Program-made: the position numbers and the translations under genes
From: an uncultured Lachnospiraceae bacterium
GTDB lineage: Bacteria > Bacillota > Clostridia > Lachnospirales > Lachnospiraceae
Assembly (NCBI GenBank): GCA_934432595.1
Contig: CAKRYR010000006.1
Coordinates: 1 to 64,000 of the forward strand
DNA length: 64,000 bases
Direction: 5' to 3'
Shown: in pieces, positions 35,547-44,327 of the stretch
How the letters are laid out: every line of letters starts with the position of its first letter
Numbering within the stretch: position 1 is the first letter of the stretch
Notes under the pieces: generated by a model
Told to the model about the DNA's origin: nothing
The model's database searches: none
What the model saw: the letters and a program-made list of their open reading frames with translations, nothing else

Positions 35547-35617
35547 TTGTTAACAAAATGTTAACAATTTATTTCGTAAATGTACACATTTACAATTAAG
35601 ATTTATGGTAATATAAT
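35547..35617 (+). promoter_or_regulatory. Dyad-rich promoter of the membrane protein-gpmI unit
   Basis: A promoter TTTACA (35589-35594), 17 bp, TATAAT (35612-35617) is preceded by TTGTTAACA-AAA-TGTTAACAA (35547-35567), a perfect 9-bp dyad. A second dyad, GTAAATG-TACA-CATTTAC (35576-35593), overlaps the -35. The first resembles Rex half-sites TTGTTAA/TTAACAA but with a 7-nt gap rather than the usual 4. Confidence 0.6.
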
Positions 35618-35664
35618 TATAGGGTATGATTTAATGAGGTTGTTATTTTTATGGAGGGGTATTT

Positions 35665-36321
35665 ATGAATAATGTTGAAGGTAGCGCATATGATTCTCAA
35701 AGAGAAGGCTTTATTAGTACATCATATTGGGATCAAAGTGTACAATTCAAGACTCTTGATGAGAATGGATTAGAAGTTGATTGTTATTCTAGAGTAGTAG
35801 GGGAGATACAAGAAAAGAAAAATGAGGTAAATAAGTATTATAAGAGAGAAAAATTTAAAAATTTCTTTGTGAATTTAGCATATAAATTTCAATTACATTT
35901 TTTATTATTAAATATAGTTGTTACATTTTTAACATTTTCACTATATATTTTTTTAGTAGGATATGATAAAATACAGTTGTTAAATCAATTTTGGTGTTTT
36001 TTAGGTAATAAATTAAAACCAAGTATGTTTGCAAAAGTAAGTGAATACGTAAATCCTGTAATAAATTTTGTTAGTGGATATGGATTGGAGAATTTATTCA
36101 ATCATACATTATTAATCTTATCTATAACATCATTTATTGCATTGATTATATATATGATTGGCAGGGATCATATAACTATTAGATGGTTTACTAATTTAAT
36201 TAGAATTAAACCAATATGTTATATTAAGAAAGCAAGTGATATGAGATTAGCTAGATTACAATCTGATCTATATAATATTCAGCTTAGAAGACATGAAGTT
36301 AAATTTGCCAGTCATGAATAA
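35665..36321 (+). CDS. Membrane protein of unknown function
   Basis: A 218-residue protein, not recognised. The N-terminal 75 residues are soluble and charged; a hydrophobic helix follows at about 77-100, a polar loop and a second helix at about 147-168, then a basic C-terminal region (IKKASDMRLARLQSDLYNIQ, predicted helical). The likely topology places both ends in the cytoplasm. GGAGGGG precedes the ATG. It lies between tpiA and gpmI, 34 bp before the latter, behind a promoter with two dyads, so it is probably cotranscribed with gpmI. Confidence 0.65.
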   Translation: MNNVEGSAYDSQREGFISTSYWDQSVQFKTLDENGLEVDCYSRVVGEIQEKKNEVNKYYKREKFKNFFVNLAYKFQLHFLLLNIVVTFLTFSLYIFLVGYDKIQLLNQFWCFLGNKLKPSMFAKVSEYVNPVINFVSGYGLENLFNHTLLILSITSFIALIIYMIGRDHITIRWFTNLIRIKPICYIKKASDMRLARLQSDLYNIQLRRHEVKFASHE

Positions 36322-36355
36322 TAAATTTAACGATATTAAAAGGAGATTATTAACA

Positions 36356-37900
36356 ATGAGTAAGAGACCTACAGTTTTGATGATACTTGATGGATATGGA
36401 TTAAATAGGAATGCAGATGCAAATGCTGTAATAGAGGCTTATACGCCAGTAATGGACACTTTAATGGATGAGTGTCCATTTGTAAGTGGTAATGCAAGTG
36501 GCCTTGCAGTTGGACTTCCTGATGGACAGATGGGCAACTCAGAAGTTGGACATCTTAATATTGGAGCAGGAAGAATTGTATATCAAGAATTAACTAGAAT
36601 TACAAAAGAGATTGAAGATGGAGAATTCTTTAAGAATGAAGCTTTATTGAAAGCTATTGATAATTGCAAGAAGAATAATTCAGATTTACATTTATACGGA
36701 CTTTTATCTGATGGTGGAGTTCATAGTCATAATACACATTTGTATGGATTACTTGAATTAGCTAAAAGAAATGGAATAGAAAATGTATATGTACATGCAT
36801 TTTTAGATGGTAGAGATACTGCACCAACATCAGGACTTGGATTTGTTAAAGAATTAGAAGATAAGATGAATGAAATTGGGGTTGGTAAAGTAGCATCAGT
36901 AATAGGACGTTATTATGTAATGGATAGAGATAATAGATGGGAAAGAGTTGAGCTTGCTTATGACGCTTTAGTAAATGGTAAAGGTGTAGAAGCAGAGAGC
37001 GCAACTAATGCTATTGAGGCATCTTATGCAGAAAAAGTTACAGACGAGTTTGTAAAACCAACAGTTATCATGGAAAATGGAAAACCAGTAGCTACTATTA
37101 AAGAAAATGATTCAGTTATCTTCTTTAACTTTAGACCAGATAGAGCAAGAGAAATTACTCATTCATTATGTGATGAGGAGTTTAAAGGATTTGAAAGAAA
37201 GAAAGGCTTTATGAAACTTTGTTACGTTTGCTTTACGGAATATGATGTTACTATTCCTAACAAGTTAGTAGCTTTCCATAAAGTTGAAATTAAGAACACA
37301 TTTGGAGAATTTTTAGCAGCAAATGGATTAAAACAATTAAGAACTGCAGAAACTGAGAAATATGCTCATGTTACATTCTTCTTTAATGGTGGTGTTGAGG
37401 AACCAAATGAAGGTGAAGAGCGTAAGTTAGTTAATTCACCAAAGGTTGCAACTTATGATTTACAACCTGAAATGAGTGCTTATGAAGTATGTGATGGATT
37501 AGTTGATGCTATTAAATCAGATAAGTATGATGTAATTATTGTTAATTTTGCTAATCCTGATATGGTTGGTCATACTGGTGTTGAAGAGGCAGCTATAGCA
37601 GCTGTTGAAGCAGTAGATGAATGTGTAGGAAGAGCAGTAGAAGCAATTAAAGAAGTAGATGGACAGATGTTTATATGTGCAGATCATGGTAATGCTGAAC
37701 AATTAGTAGATTACAATACTGGTGAGCCATTTACAGCGCATACAATTAACCCAGTTCCATTTATATTAGTGAACTATGATGAGAATTATACTTTACGTGA
37801 AGGTGGATGCCTTGCAGATATTGCACCAACATTAATTGAAATGATGGGACTTAAACAACCAGAAGAAATGACAGGAAAATCATTATTAATTAGAAAATAG
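36356..37900 (+). CDS. gpmI: Phosphoglycerate mutase, cofactor-independent
   Basis: A 514-residue metal-dependent mutase (alkaline phosphatase superfamily) converting 3- to 2-phosphoglycerate. The nucleophile Ser62 lies in DGQMGNSEVGHLNIGAGR; metal ligands appear in LMILDGYGLN, FLDGRDTAP and ICADHGNAE. The start at 36356 follows AAAGGAG and gives the standard length; the earlier in-frame ATG lies inside the end of the preceding gene. Enolase, which often follows, is not in the window. Confidence 0.97.
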   Translation: MSKRPTVLMILDGYGLNRNADANAVIEAYTPVMDTLMDECPFVSGNASGLAVGLPDGQMGNSEVGHLNIGAGRIVYQELTRITKEIEDGEFFKNEALLKAIDNCKKNNSDLHLYGLLSDGGVHSHNTHLYGLLELAKRNGIENVYVHAFLDGRDTAPTSGLGFVKELEDKMNEIGVGKVASVIGRYYVMDRDNRWERVELAYDALVNGKGVEAESATNAIEASYAEKVTDEFVKPTVIMENGKPVATIKENDSVIFFNFRPDRAREITHSLCDEEFKGFERKKGFMKLCYVCFTEYDVTIPNKLVAFHKVEIKNTFGEFLAANGLKQLRTAETEKYAHVTFFFNGGVEEPNEGEERKLVNSPKVATYDLQPEMSAYEVCDGLVDAIKSDKYDVIIVNFANPDMVGHTGVEEAAIAAVEAVDECVGRAVEAIKEVDGQMFICADHGNAEQLVDYNTGEPFTAHTINPVPFILVNYDENYTLREGGCLADIAPTLIEMMGLKQPEEMTGKSLLIRK

Positions 37901-37912
37901 ATTTATAGGGTT

Positions 37913-38102
37913 GGTTTTGTTGTTCTAGGGACGATTTTAAACAAGGATTTTCTATTTAGGGACTCTTTTAGAGTGACGGTATAAAAATTTATATAGTTAT
38001 TCAATTTTAGTGGGAACTCTCGCTTTGTTGCTTAATTTTTATACCTATTACCTGAAAGGACTAAATAGAAAATCCTTTTTTTATTTCCTATGAAACAAAA
38101 CA
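37913..38102. repeat. Foldback element 1 (nested inverted repeats)
   Basis: Three nested arm pairs share one centre: GTTTTGTT (37914-37921) with 38094-38101; a perfect 17-bp pair AAGGATTTTCTATTTAG (37943-37959) with 38061-38077; and a perfect 12-bp pair GGTATAAAAATT (37978-37989) with 38034-38045. Seven T residues follow the 17-bp arm, so gpmI transcripts may end here. No coding capacity. The length of about 190 bp and the long arms resemble a miniature foldback element or a very large terminator. Confidence 0.7.
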
Positions 38103-38399
38103 CTCCGTGAGGATGCACAGCCTACTACAGTATATAAAAAAATCATTACAATTATTCAAATGATTTTGGGAATAAATTAAATTTTTGTAAAATGTTTTTA
38201 AGAGTAATTTAAACAATATAAATATAATTATATGTTACAATAATATTACAAAGTATTTAAAGAATGATTATATATTTTGTAATAACTATGTGTGTATATG
38301 ACATTAATTGGATTATAGTTTTTAGTAGGCAAAGATTAATTGTATGTTATTAGGCAAATGTATAAATAAGTTAATTTTGCTTATGGAAAGGAAGTAAAT

Positions 38400-39926
38400 A
38401 TGAGGTTATTAAGGGGAAAGAAAATTGTTGCGTTAGGATTAGCTTTATCATTAGTTTTTGGAGTTACTGGAGGGGTATACTTATATAGGAATAAGACAGT
38501 ATCAAATGCAGCCTTTTTTCCATTTTTCAACAAGAAGACAAGTGGTCAGAAGGTAAATTATTCTTATAATGAGTTATTACCAACAATTGCAAAAGTATCT
38601 AAGGAGTATGCAAAAGTATTTGCAAAGAATATGTTAAAGAAAGATGTACAATGTAATGAAATTACTCCAATTTATGATATTAAGCAAAATGTTATAGGTT
38701 ATTCAATTGCTATTTCGGAAGGAAATGTTCCTTGTGGATATGTTAATCTTGACTTTACTAAGGAGCAAGTAGTTGCTGATTTTTCACTTCAGAAAGATAC
38801 AAGAAGTATGTATCAAGTATTAGTAGATGATCTTGTTAAGAATAATAGTAATATTAAGGAAAATGATTGTACTAATAAATTATACAATGTGGATGGTGCT
38901 GAATATGCAGTATCAGTTCGTGATAGTCAAAAGAATGAGTTAGTATATTTAGATAATAAAGCTTATAGTAGTGGTGAAATTGGAGATAAAATCGAAGATT
39001 ATGCTTTGTGCTATTTGGATGAAATCAATAATAATTACAGTGATTATAATGAAGGAAATAGTTACTTGATTGCTACTGCAGGAACAGCAGATAATACACA
39101 AAATGATAGAAGAAATAAAGAAAATATTGCAACTGCAGGTAATTCAGAGGATAGATTTGCGGAAGAAAAAGAAAAATTATTGGCTAAATATGATGAAGTT
39201 AAAGAAAAAGTTGTTGATAATTTTATAGCATGGTTAGAAAAAGTTTCACCTAGTGTATATAATGAATTCTTTGGAGATAAGAAATATGAATTCCATGATG
39301 ATGTATTTATAGAACCAGAGGATTTTGTTGAAGAATATAGTTTTGATGAGAATAAAGCATTTTATATAGACAAATATGATCCTAGTAAATCACTTATTTC
39401 ACAAGAAACAATAATGACATCTACCAATAGATATGCATGTGCGCTTGTTGGAATATTAGAGATAATTAATCAAGAAGATATGTTAATAGATGGTGATTTG
39501 ACTAAGTCATTTAATATATTATGGGACATTGCAAAATGTGAGAATTTTATTGAAAGTACTGAGACATTTTATGGAGATGTTGAGGTAGATTGTGCACTTA
39601 CATTTGGACCATTTCATGGAAGCATTCTTAAAAAATATGGTAAGCTAGTTGATAGAGATGTATCATACAAGTATATGATAAAACCTTCATTTGAAACACT
39701 TAAATCATATTTAAATAACCAATCGCCTATAATACTTGATTATATGATAAAAGATTTTACAGGTCATGGAATAAATGTTTTTGGATACTATGAGGGACAG
39801 ATTGGTTCAGAAGAAGCAAATTATCTTATTGTTGCTAATGGTTGGGATGATGATGCTCCAAGATACGTTTTATACGATACAGATGCTTTTGTACTACCAA
39901 GCTGTACAGCATATACTTTTAAGTAG
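38400..39926 (+). CDS. Secreted papain/C39-like cysteine protease, paralogue 1
   Basis: A 508-residue protein with a signal sequence (about 7-27). Residues about 52-210 form a pro-region shared with the paralogue downstream (conserved DTRSMYQVLVDDL and NDCTNKLYN). A variable linker (about 215-300) with IATAG repeated is followed by the catalytic domain (about 330-508). Its likely triad, in order, is Cys347 in NRYACALV, His456 in FTGHGINVFGYY and Asn480 in IVANGWDDDAPRYVLYD, the clan CA pattern. The pro-region suggests a zymogen. About 45 percent similar by eye to the 40875-42275 product. GGAAG precedes the ATG. Substrate unknown. Confidence 0.75.
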   Translation: MRLLRGKKIVALGLALSLVFGVTGGVYLYRNKTVSNAAFFPFFNKKTSGQKVNYSYNELLPTIAKVSKEYAKVFAKNMLKKDVQCNEITPIYDIKQNVIGYSIAISEGNVPCGYVNLDFTKEQVVADFSLQKDTRSMYQVLVDDLVKNNSNIKENDCTNKLYNVDGAEYAVSVRDSQKNELVYLDNKAYSSGEIGDKIEDYALCYLDEINNNYSDYNEGNSYLIATAGTADNTQNDRRNKENIATAGNSEDRFAEEKEKLLAKYDEVKEKVVDNFIAWLEKVSPSVYNEFFGDKKYEFHDDVFIEPEDFVEEYSFDENKAFYIDKYDPSKSLISQETIMTSTNRYACALVGILEIINQEDMLIDGDLTKSFNILWDIAKCENFIESTETFYGDVEVDCALTFGPFHGSILKKYGKLVDRDVSYKYMIKPSFETLKSYLNNQSPIILDYMIKDFTGHGINVFGYYEGQIGSEEANYLIVANGWDDDAPRYVLYDTDAFVLPSCTAYTFK

Positions 39927-39952
39927 TTAGAAAAAGGGCTTATAACAATAAC

Positions 39953-39977
39953 GTTTAGCCAACGACTGAACTGTTAC
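39953..39977 (+). repeat. Dispersed 25-nt palindromic repeat, copy 3
   Basis: GTTTAGCC-AAC-GACTGAAC then TGTTAC; an imperfect copy lying 26 nt after the first protease gene. Confidence 0.6.
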
Positions 39978-40044
39978 CAAAATGAACTTTAGAATAATTT
40001 AATAAAATAAAAAAGTACCTAGAAAGATATCATCTTTCTCTTTT

Positions 40045-40084
40045 AAATAAAGCATTTTGTTATTTATAAATGCTTTATTTTTTT
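40045..40084 (+). terminator. Terminator of protease gene 1
   Basis: AAATAAAGCATTT and its perfect complement (13 bp, 10-nt loop) run into TTTTTTT. A smaller hairpin, AGAAAGAT/ATCTTTCT, lies just upstream at 40021-40039. Confidence 0.8.
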
Positions 40085-40200
40085 AAATAGAAAGACATTT
40101 GTAATTTATTGTACTTGAAACAAGAAATAAAATCATATATTATTATTTTTAGGTAAAAAAAATGATTTTACATAAGAAAATATTGAAAGGGGTTATATTT

Positions 40201-40806
40201 ATGACAAAAGGAAAGAAACTAGGAACTTTAGCGGTGATTTTTACTGTATTTGCATTATTGTTAACAGTTGCATTTTCAGTTAATGATAAGAAGGAGGCTA
40301 GAGCATATTTTAAACGTATATCTTTAAAAAAATGTGCTATATCGTTATCAGCTAATTATTATGATTGGTCAGGAAAAGAAATTAGACCAGCTGTTACAGT
40401 GAAATATAATGGTATAAATTTAGTTAAGGATAAAGATTATACATTGGAATACAAGGATAATCTTGATGCTGGGGAAGGTAGAATTTTTGTAAAAGGAATT
40501 GGTAATTACAGAGATAGAAAAGTACTTAGATTTACAATAAAGGGAATTGATATCGAAAGTGACTGTACTCATAAGACAAATGGAAGTTCAGTATATGTTT
40601 ATTATAAAAATCAGTTAGTTGATCCATCAAATTATAAGATTACATCATCTGTATCAGAATATCCAACATATAGAATTGGAGATACTCAAGAATATTTAGT
40701 AATAACAACTTATACAGTAAGAGGTAGAGGACAATATTCAGGATATTTTACTTATGAGACAAAGAAGACAATTTATAGGTATGAACCAGTTTGCCAAGAT
40801 AAATGA
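40201..40806 (+). CDS. Secreted two-domain Ig-like protein between the proteases
   Basis: A 201-residue paralogue of the protein at 1233-1847. A signal sequence (about 8-28) is followed by an Ig-like module with YDWSGKEIRPAVTVKYNG, DYTLEYKDNLDAG and FTIKGIDIESDC, and a second module with VYVYYKNQ and VRGRGQYSG. Extra cysteines lie at the start of each module and in the C-terminal VCQDK. The ATG at 40201 follows AAAGGGG; an upstream in-frame ATG lacks a site. It is encoded on the same strand between two related cysteine proteases, 68 bp before the second, so a role with them (inhibitor, chaperone or substrate) is a reasonable but untested inference. Confidence 0.75.
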   Translation: MTKGKKLGTLAVIFTVFALLLTVAFSVNDKKEARAYFKRISLKKCAISLSANYYDWSGKEIRPAVTVKYNGINLVKDKDYTLEYKDNLDAGEGRIFVKGIGNYRDRKVLRFTIKGIDIESDCTHKTNGSSVYVYYKNQLVDPSNYKITSSVSEYPTYRIGDTQEYLVITTYTVRGRGQYSGYFTYETKKTIYRYEPVCQDK

Positions 40807-40874
40807 TAATGTGTTATTAACGATTTAGTGCATAATTTTTATGAAAATATAAATAAACAGAAGGGATGTTTAAT

Positions 40875-42275
40875 ATGAATAAGTTTAGGGGGAAAAAATG
40901 TGTAGCGATAGCAATGGCTATGACATTAGCTTTAGGTGTAGCAGGAACATATGCTGTAAAAAATAGCAAAACAGATGTAAAGGCTGATAATACAGTTAGT
41001 ACAACATATGAAGATTTATTACCAACTATGGAAAAGCTAGCAGAAGAATATTCTGAAACATTTGCAGAGAATCAATTAGGTGTAGATGTTGAATTAAAAG
41101 ACACAACACCAATCTATGATGCAGGGAAGAATATTGTTGGATATTCAGTAGCATTTGAAAAGAATAATACACCATATGGATATGTTAATGTAGACTATAC
41201 AAGTGATGGACTTGTAACAGATTTCTCATTAGAAGAAGATACAAGAAGTATGTATGATGCACTTGTAGATAATTTTGCAGAATCTAATAGTAATGTTGAG
41301 GAAAAAGATTGTACTAATAAGTTATATAATGCTGCAGGTATAGATTATGCAGTTTCAGCAGTAGATAATAACGAAGAAGTATTTTATTATGATGCTAAGA
41401 CATATGAAAGCGATGACTTTGATGAGGTACTTGATAATTATGCGGAGAGTTATTTAGACTACTATGATAACATTGAATATGAAGATAACTTTTATAGAGG
41501 TCCAGCAAATAATGATAATAATGGAGAAATGGAACAAGGGAAAGTAACAGACTTTTTCAAAAGTTGGTTAAAGAAATTAGCTCCATCATTATATAAAAAA
41601 TTATTTGGAGATGGAGATTTTGTTCAACCAACTCCATATCCAAAGCATAGTGATGTATTTATTTATGAAAAGGATACAATGGGAGAACTTGGAACGCCGG
41701 TTATGTTAAATGTATACTCACCAGAAAAATCATTAATATCACAGAAAACAATAATGACGACAACGAATAGATATGCATGTGCCTTAGTTGCAGTAACTGA
41801 AATTGTTCAACAAGAAGATATGATGTTAGATAATGACCTTAAGAAAACTTTTGATAAATTATGGGATATAGGTGGATGTGAAAATAATATATATGAAACT
41901 AGCACATTCTACGGAAGTTATACAGTAGATTGTTCTTCAACTTATTCAAATGATTTAGGAAGAATTCTTAGAGAATATGGTAAGTTAGTTGGAAAAGACG
42001 TAACTGGAGTATATAGAAGAAATGTTGGATTTGAAACATTTAAAGAAAGTATTGATGGGCAACATTCAACTACTTTAGGTTATCAGATTAAAAATGAAGG
42101 TGGACATGGTGTTAATGTTGTAGGTTACAATCAAGGAAAGATTGGAGATTATACATTGAATTATTTAATTGCTGCTAATGGATGGGATGATGATGCTCCA
42201 AGATATGTATTATATGATAGAGATTTATTTGATTCTACTGGAATTACATCTTTCACAATAAAGGATGCAGAATAA
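40875..42275 (+). CDS. Secreted papain/C39-like cysteine protease, paralogue 2
   Basis: A 466-residue protein with a signal sequence (about 8-27), a pro-region (about 42-200) containing DTRSMYDALVDNF and KDCTNKLYN, a short linker, and a catalytic domain with Cys302 in NRYACALV, His411 in GGHGVNVVGY and Asn435 in IAANGWDDDAPRYVLYD. The catalytic spacing matches the paralogue upstream; the linker differs most. The start at 40875 is chosen because AGAAGGG is 9-10 nt upstream, while the ATG at 40866 is too close. It follows the Ig-like gene closely and ends at a strong terminator. Confidence 0.78.
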   Translation: MNKFRGKKCVAIAMAMTLALGVAGTYAVKNSKTDVKADNTVSTTYEDLLPTMEKLAEEYSETFAENQLGVDVELKDTTPIYDAGKNIVGYSVAFEKNNTPYGYVNVDYTSDGLVTDFSLEEDTRSMYDALVDNFAESNSNVEEKDCTNKLYNAAGIDYAVSAVDNNEEVFYYDAKTYESDDFDEVLDNYAESYLDYYDNIEYEDNFYRGPANNDNNGEMEQGKVTDFFKSWLKKLAPSLYKKLFGDGDFVQPTPYPKHSDVFIYEKDTMGELGTPVMLNVYSPEKSLISQKTIMTTTNRYACALVAVTEIVQQEDMMLDNDLKKTFDKLWDIGGCENNIYETSTFYGSYTVDCSSTYSNDLGRILREYGKLVGKDVTGVYRRNVGFETFKESIDGQHSTTLGYQIKNEGGHGVNVVGYNQGKIGDYTLNYLIAANGWDDDAPRYVLYDRDLFDSTGITSFTIKDAE

Positions 42276-42300
42276 AATGATAAAGTGATAAATAATAAAA

Positions 42301-42329
42301 AAACCCAATACTTGATATTGGGTTTTTTT
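42301..42329 (+). terminator. Terminator of protease gene 2
   Basis: AAACCCAATA, a 5-nt loop, TATTGGGTTT and a T-run: a textbook rho-independent terminator. Confidence 0.9.
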
Positions 42330-42340
42330 AATGGTACAAT
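42312..42340 (+). promoter_or_regulatory. Promoter of the aromatic operon, overlapping the terminator
   Basis: TTGATA (42312-42317), 17 bp, TACAAT (42335-42340). The -35 lies in the loop and right arm of the preceding terminator hairpin, so the two signals share DNA. Confidence 0.6.
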
Positions 42341-42391
42341 AAAATGGAGTAAAATTAGAAATTTATGGAAAAAGAAAAGAGGATATTATTA

Positions 42392-43393
42392 ATGATTACA
42401 GTATTAAAACAAGGTGTATCACAACAACAAATAGATAATTTGGTAGAATGGTTTGAAAAACAAGGATTAAGAGTACATATATCAGAAGGTGAATATAATA
42501 CAATCCTTGGACTTATAGGTGATACAAGTAAAATAGATGTTGAGTTGTTATCAGTTATAGATATAGTAGAATCAGTGAAAGAAATAAGTGAACCCTTTAA
42601 GAATGCTAATAGAAAATTCCACCCAGATGACACTGTTATTAAAGTAGGAGATGCTTTAGTGGGTGGTGGTAATTTTGCAATGATAGCAGGACCATGTTCA
42701 GTGGAGTCTATCGAACAAATATTAGAAGTTGCTGAAAAAGTTAAAATATCAGGGGCAACAATGCTTAGAGGTGGTGCATTTAAACCTAGAACGTCTCCTT
42801 ATGATTTTCAAGGGATGAGAGAAGATGGATTAGAATTGTTAGTTAAGGCTAAAGAATACACTGGATTACCAATTGTTACAGAAATAATGGATATAAATCA
42901 TATTCCATTGTTTGAAAACATTGATGTAATTCAAGTTGGAGCTCGTAATATGCAGAATTTTGAGCTTCTAAAAGAACTTGGTAAGTTGGATAAACCTATT
43001 TTATTAAAGAGAGGTTTAGCTAATACAATAAAAGAATGGTTAATGAGTGCAGAGTACATTATGGCAGGAGGAAATGAAAGGGTTATTTTATGTGAAAGAG
43101 GTATAAGAACTTTTGAAACATATACTCGTAACACATTAGATTTATCAGCTATACCTGTTGTGAAGAGATTATCTCATTTGCCTATAATTGTTGATCCTAG
43201 TCATGCAACTGGTAGCTACAAATATGTAAAATCAATGGCACTTGCAGCAGCAGCGGCTGGAGCAGATGGTCTTATGATAGAAGTGCATAATAATCCTGCT
43301 AAAGCATTATGTGATGGTGCACAATCTCTTAATCCAGAAGAATTTTCAGATGTGGTAAAGAATGTAAGAAAGATTTTAGAAGTTATTGACTAA
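42392..43393 (+). CDS. aroF: DAHP synthase, type I-beta with regulatory ferredoxin-like domain
   Basis: A 333-residue enzyme condensing phosphoenolpyruvate and erythrose 4-phosphate, the first shikimate step. Residues 1-70 are the ferredoxin-like regulatory domain found in enzymes such as that of Thermotoga, usually giving inhibition by Tyr or Phe. The barrel carries AGPCSVES, RGGAFKPRTSPYDFQG and DPSHATG. The ATG at 42392 follows AAGAGGA; the upstream in-frame ATG at 42365 lacks a site. It heads the aromatic operon. Confidence 0.95.
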   Translation: MITVLKQGVSQQQIDNLVEWFEKQGLRVHISEGEYNTILGLIGDTSKIDVELLSVIDIVESVKEISEPFKNANRKFHPDDTVIKVGDALVGGGNFAMIAGPCSVESIEQILEVAEKVKISGATMLRGGAFKPRTSPYDFQGMREDGLELLVKAKEYTGLPIVTEIMDINHIPLFENIDVIQVGARNMQNFELLKELGKLDKPILLKRGLANTIKEWLMSAEYIMAGGNERVILCERGIRTFETYTRNTLDLSAIPVVKRLSHLPIIVDPSHATGSYKYVKSMALAAAAAGADGLMIEVHNNPAKALCDGAQSLNPEEFSDVVKNVRKILEVID

Positions 43394-43496
43394 TATATGA
43401 TGTTGAAAATAAATTTAGAAGATATTGATTAATTTACGATATAGAGAATAAAATTTGTGACAAAAGCTTGATTTTAAATAGTTGGAGGATATTACA

Positions 43497-44327
43497 ATGA
43501 TCGTAGGAATAGTTGGACTAGGCCTTATTGGAGGCTCTTTAGCAAGAGCTTATAAGCAGAAAAAACATACAGTATATGGATATGATTTAGATGATAAAAT
43601 TCTAGATGTGGCTAAAATGGTTAATGTAATAGATGAGGAATTAGATAAAGATACAATAGCTCAGTGCGATTGTATCTTAATCGCTTTATATCCAAAAGCT
43701 ACTATAGAATACCTAGAAGAAATGGGAACTTATATAAATAATAGAACGGTTGTAATAGACTGCTGTGGTGTTAAAGAAGAAGTATGTGAGGCTGGTTTTA
43801 AGATAGCAGAAAAGTATGGATTTACTTTTGTTGGTGGACATCCAATGGCAGGCAAGCAATATTCAGGTTTTAAATATAGTAGAGAAGATTTATACGAAAA
43901 TGCTTCTATGATTATTGTTCCAGAAAAATGTAATGATATTGAATTTTTAAATAGAGTTAAGGAAATGCTTCTTCCAGCAGGATTTGGAAAAATTACCGTG
44001 AGTACAGCAAAAGAGCATGACAAGATAATTGCATTTACATCTCAGATGCCACATATTGTATCTAACGCTTTTATAAAAAGTCCAACAGCTAGAGAACATA
44101 ATGGATTCTCAGCTGGAAGTTATAAGGACTTAACAAGGGTTGCTTGGTTGAATGAAAATATGTGGACAGAACTTTTCTTTGATAATAAAGAAAACATTGT
44201 TAAAGAATTAGATTTCTTTATAGATGAAATTACAAAATATAAAGAAGCATTACTTGAAGATGACAGGGATAAGATGGTTGAACTTCTTAGAGAAGGAAGA
44301 ATATGTAAAGAGGAGGTAGATGGTTAA
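43497..44327 (+). CDS. tyrA: Prephenate dehydrogenase
   Basis: A 276-residue NAD(P)-binding enzyme that makes 4-hydroxyphenylpyruvate for tyrosine. The dinucleotide loop GIVGLGLIGGSLARAY is at the N-terminus, and GGHPMAGKQYSGF and FTSQMPHIVSNAF mark the family. There is no C-terminal ACT domain, so feedback by tyrosine would have to act elsewhere. The ATG at 43497 follows TTGGAGG. Its TAA overlaps the aroB start codon (TAATGA), implying translational coupling. Confidence 0.95.
   Translation: MIVGIVGLGLIGGSLARAYKQKKHTVYGYDLDDKILDVAKMVNVIDEELDKDTIAQCDCILIALYPKATIEYLEEMGTYINNRTVVIDCCGVKEEVCEAGFKIAEKYGFTFVGGHPMAGKQYSGFKYSREDLYENASMIIVPEKCNDIEFLNRVKEMLLPAGFGKITVSTAKEHDKIIAFTSQMPHIVSNAFIKSPTAREHNGFSAGSYKDLTRVAWLNENMWTELFFDNKENIVKELDFFIDEITKYKEALLEDDRDKMVELLREGRICKEEVDG

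Noticed and set aside
37913..38102. Foldback element as an insertion sequence
   Set aside because: No transposase coding capacity and no clear target-site duplication, so only a non-autonomous or structural role can be considered.
42341..42391. T-box or tryptophan-type attenuator before aroF
   Set aside because: The leader is about 50 nt, too short for a T-box, and has no leader peptide rich in aromatic codons.
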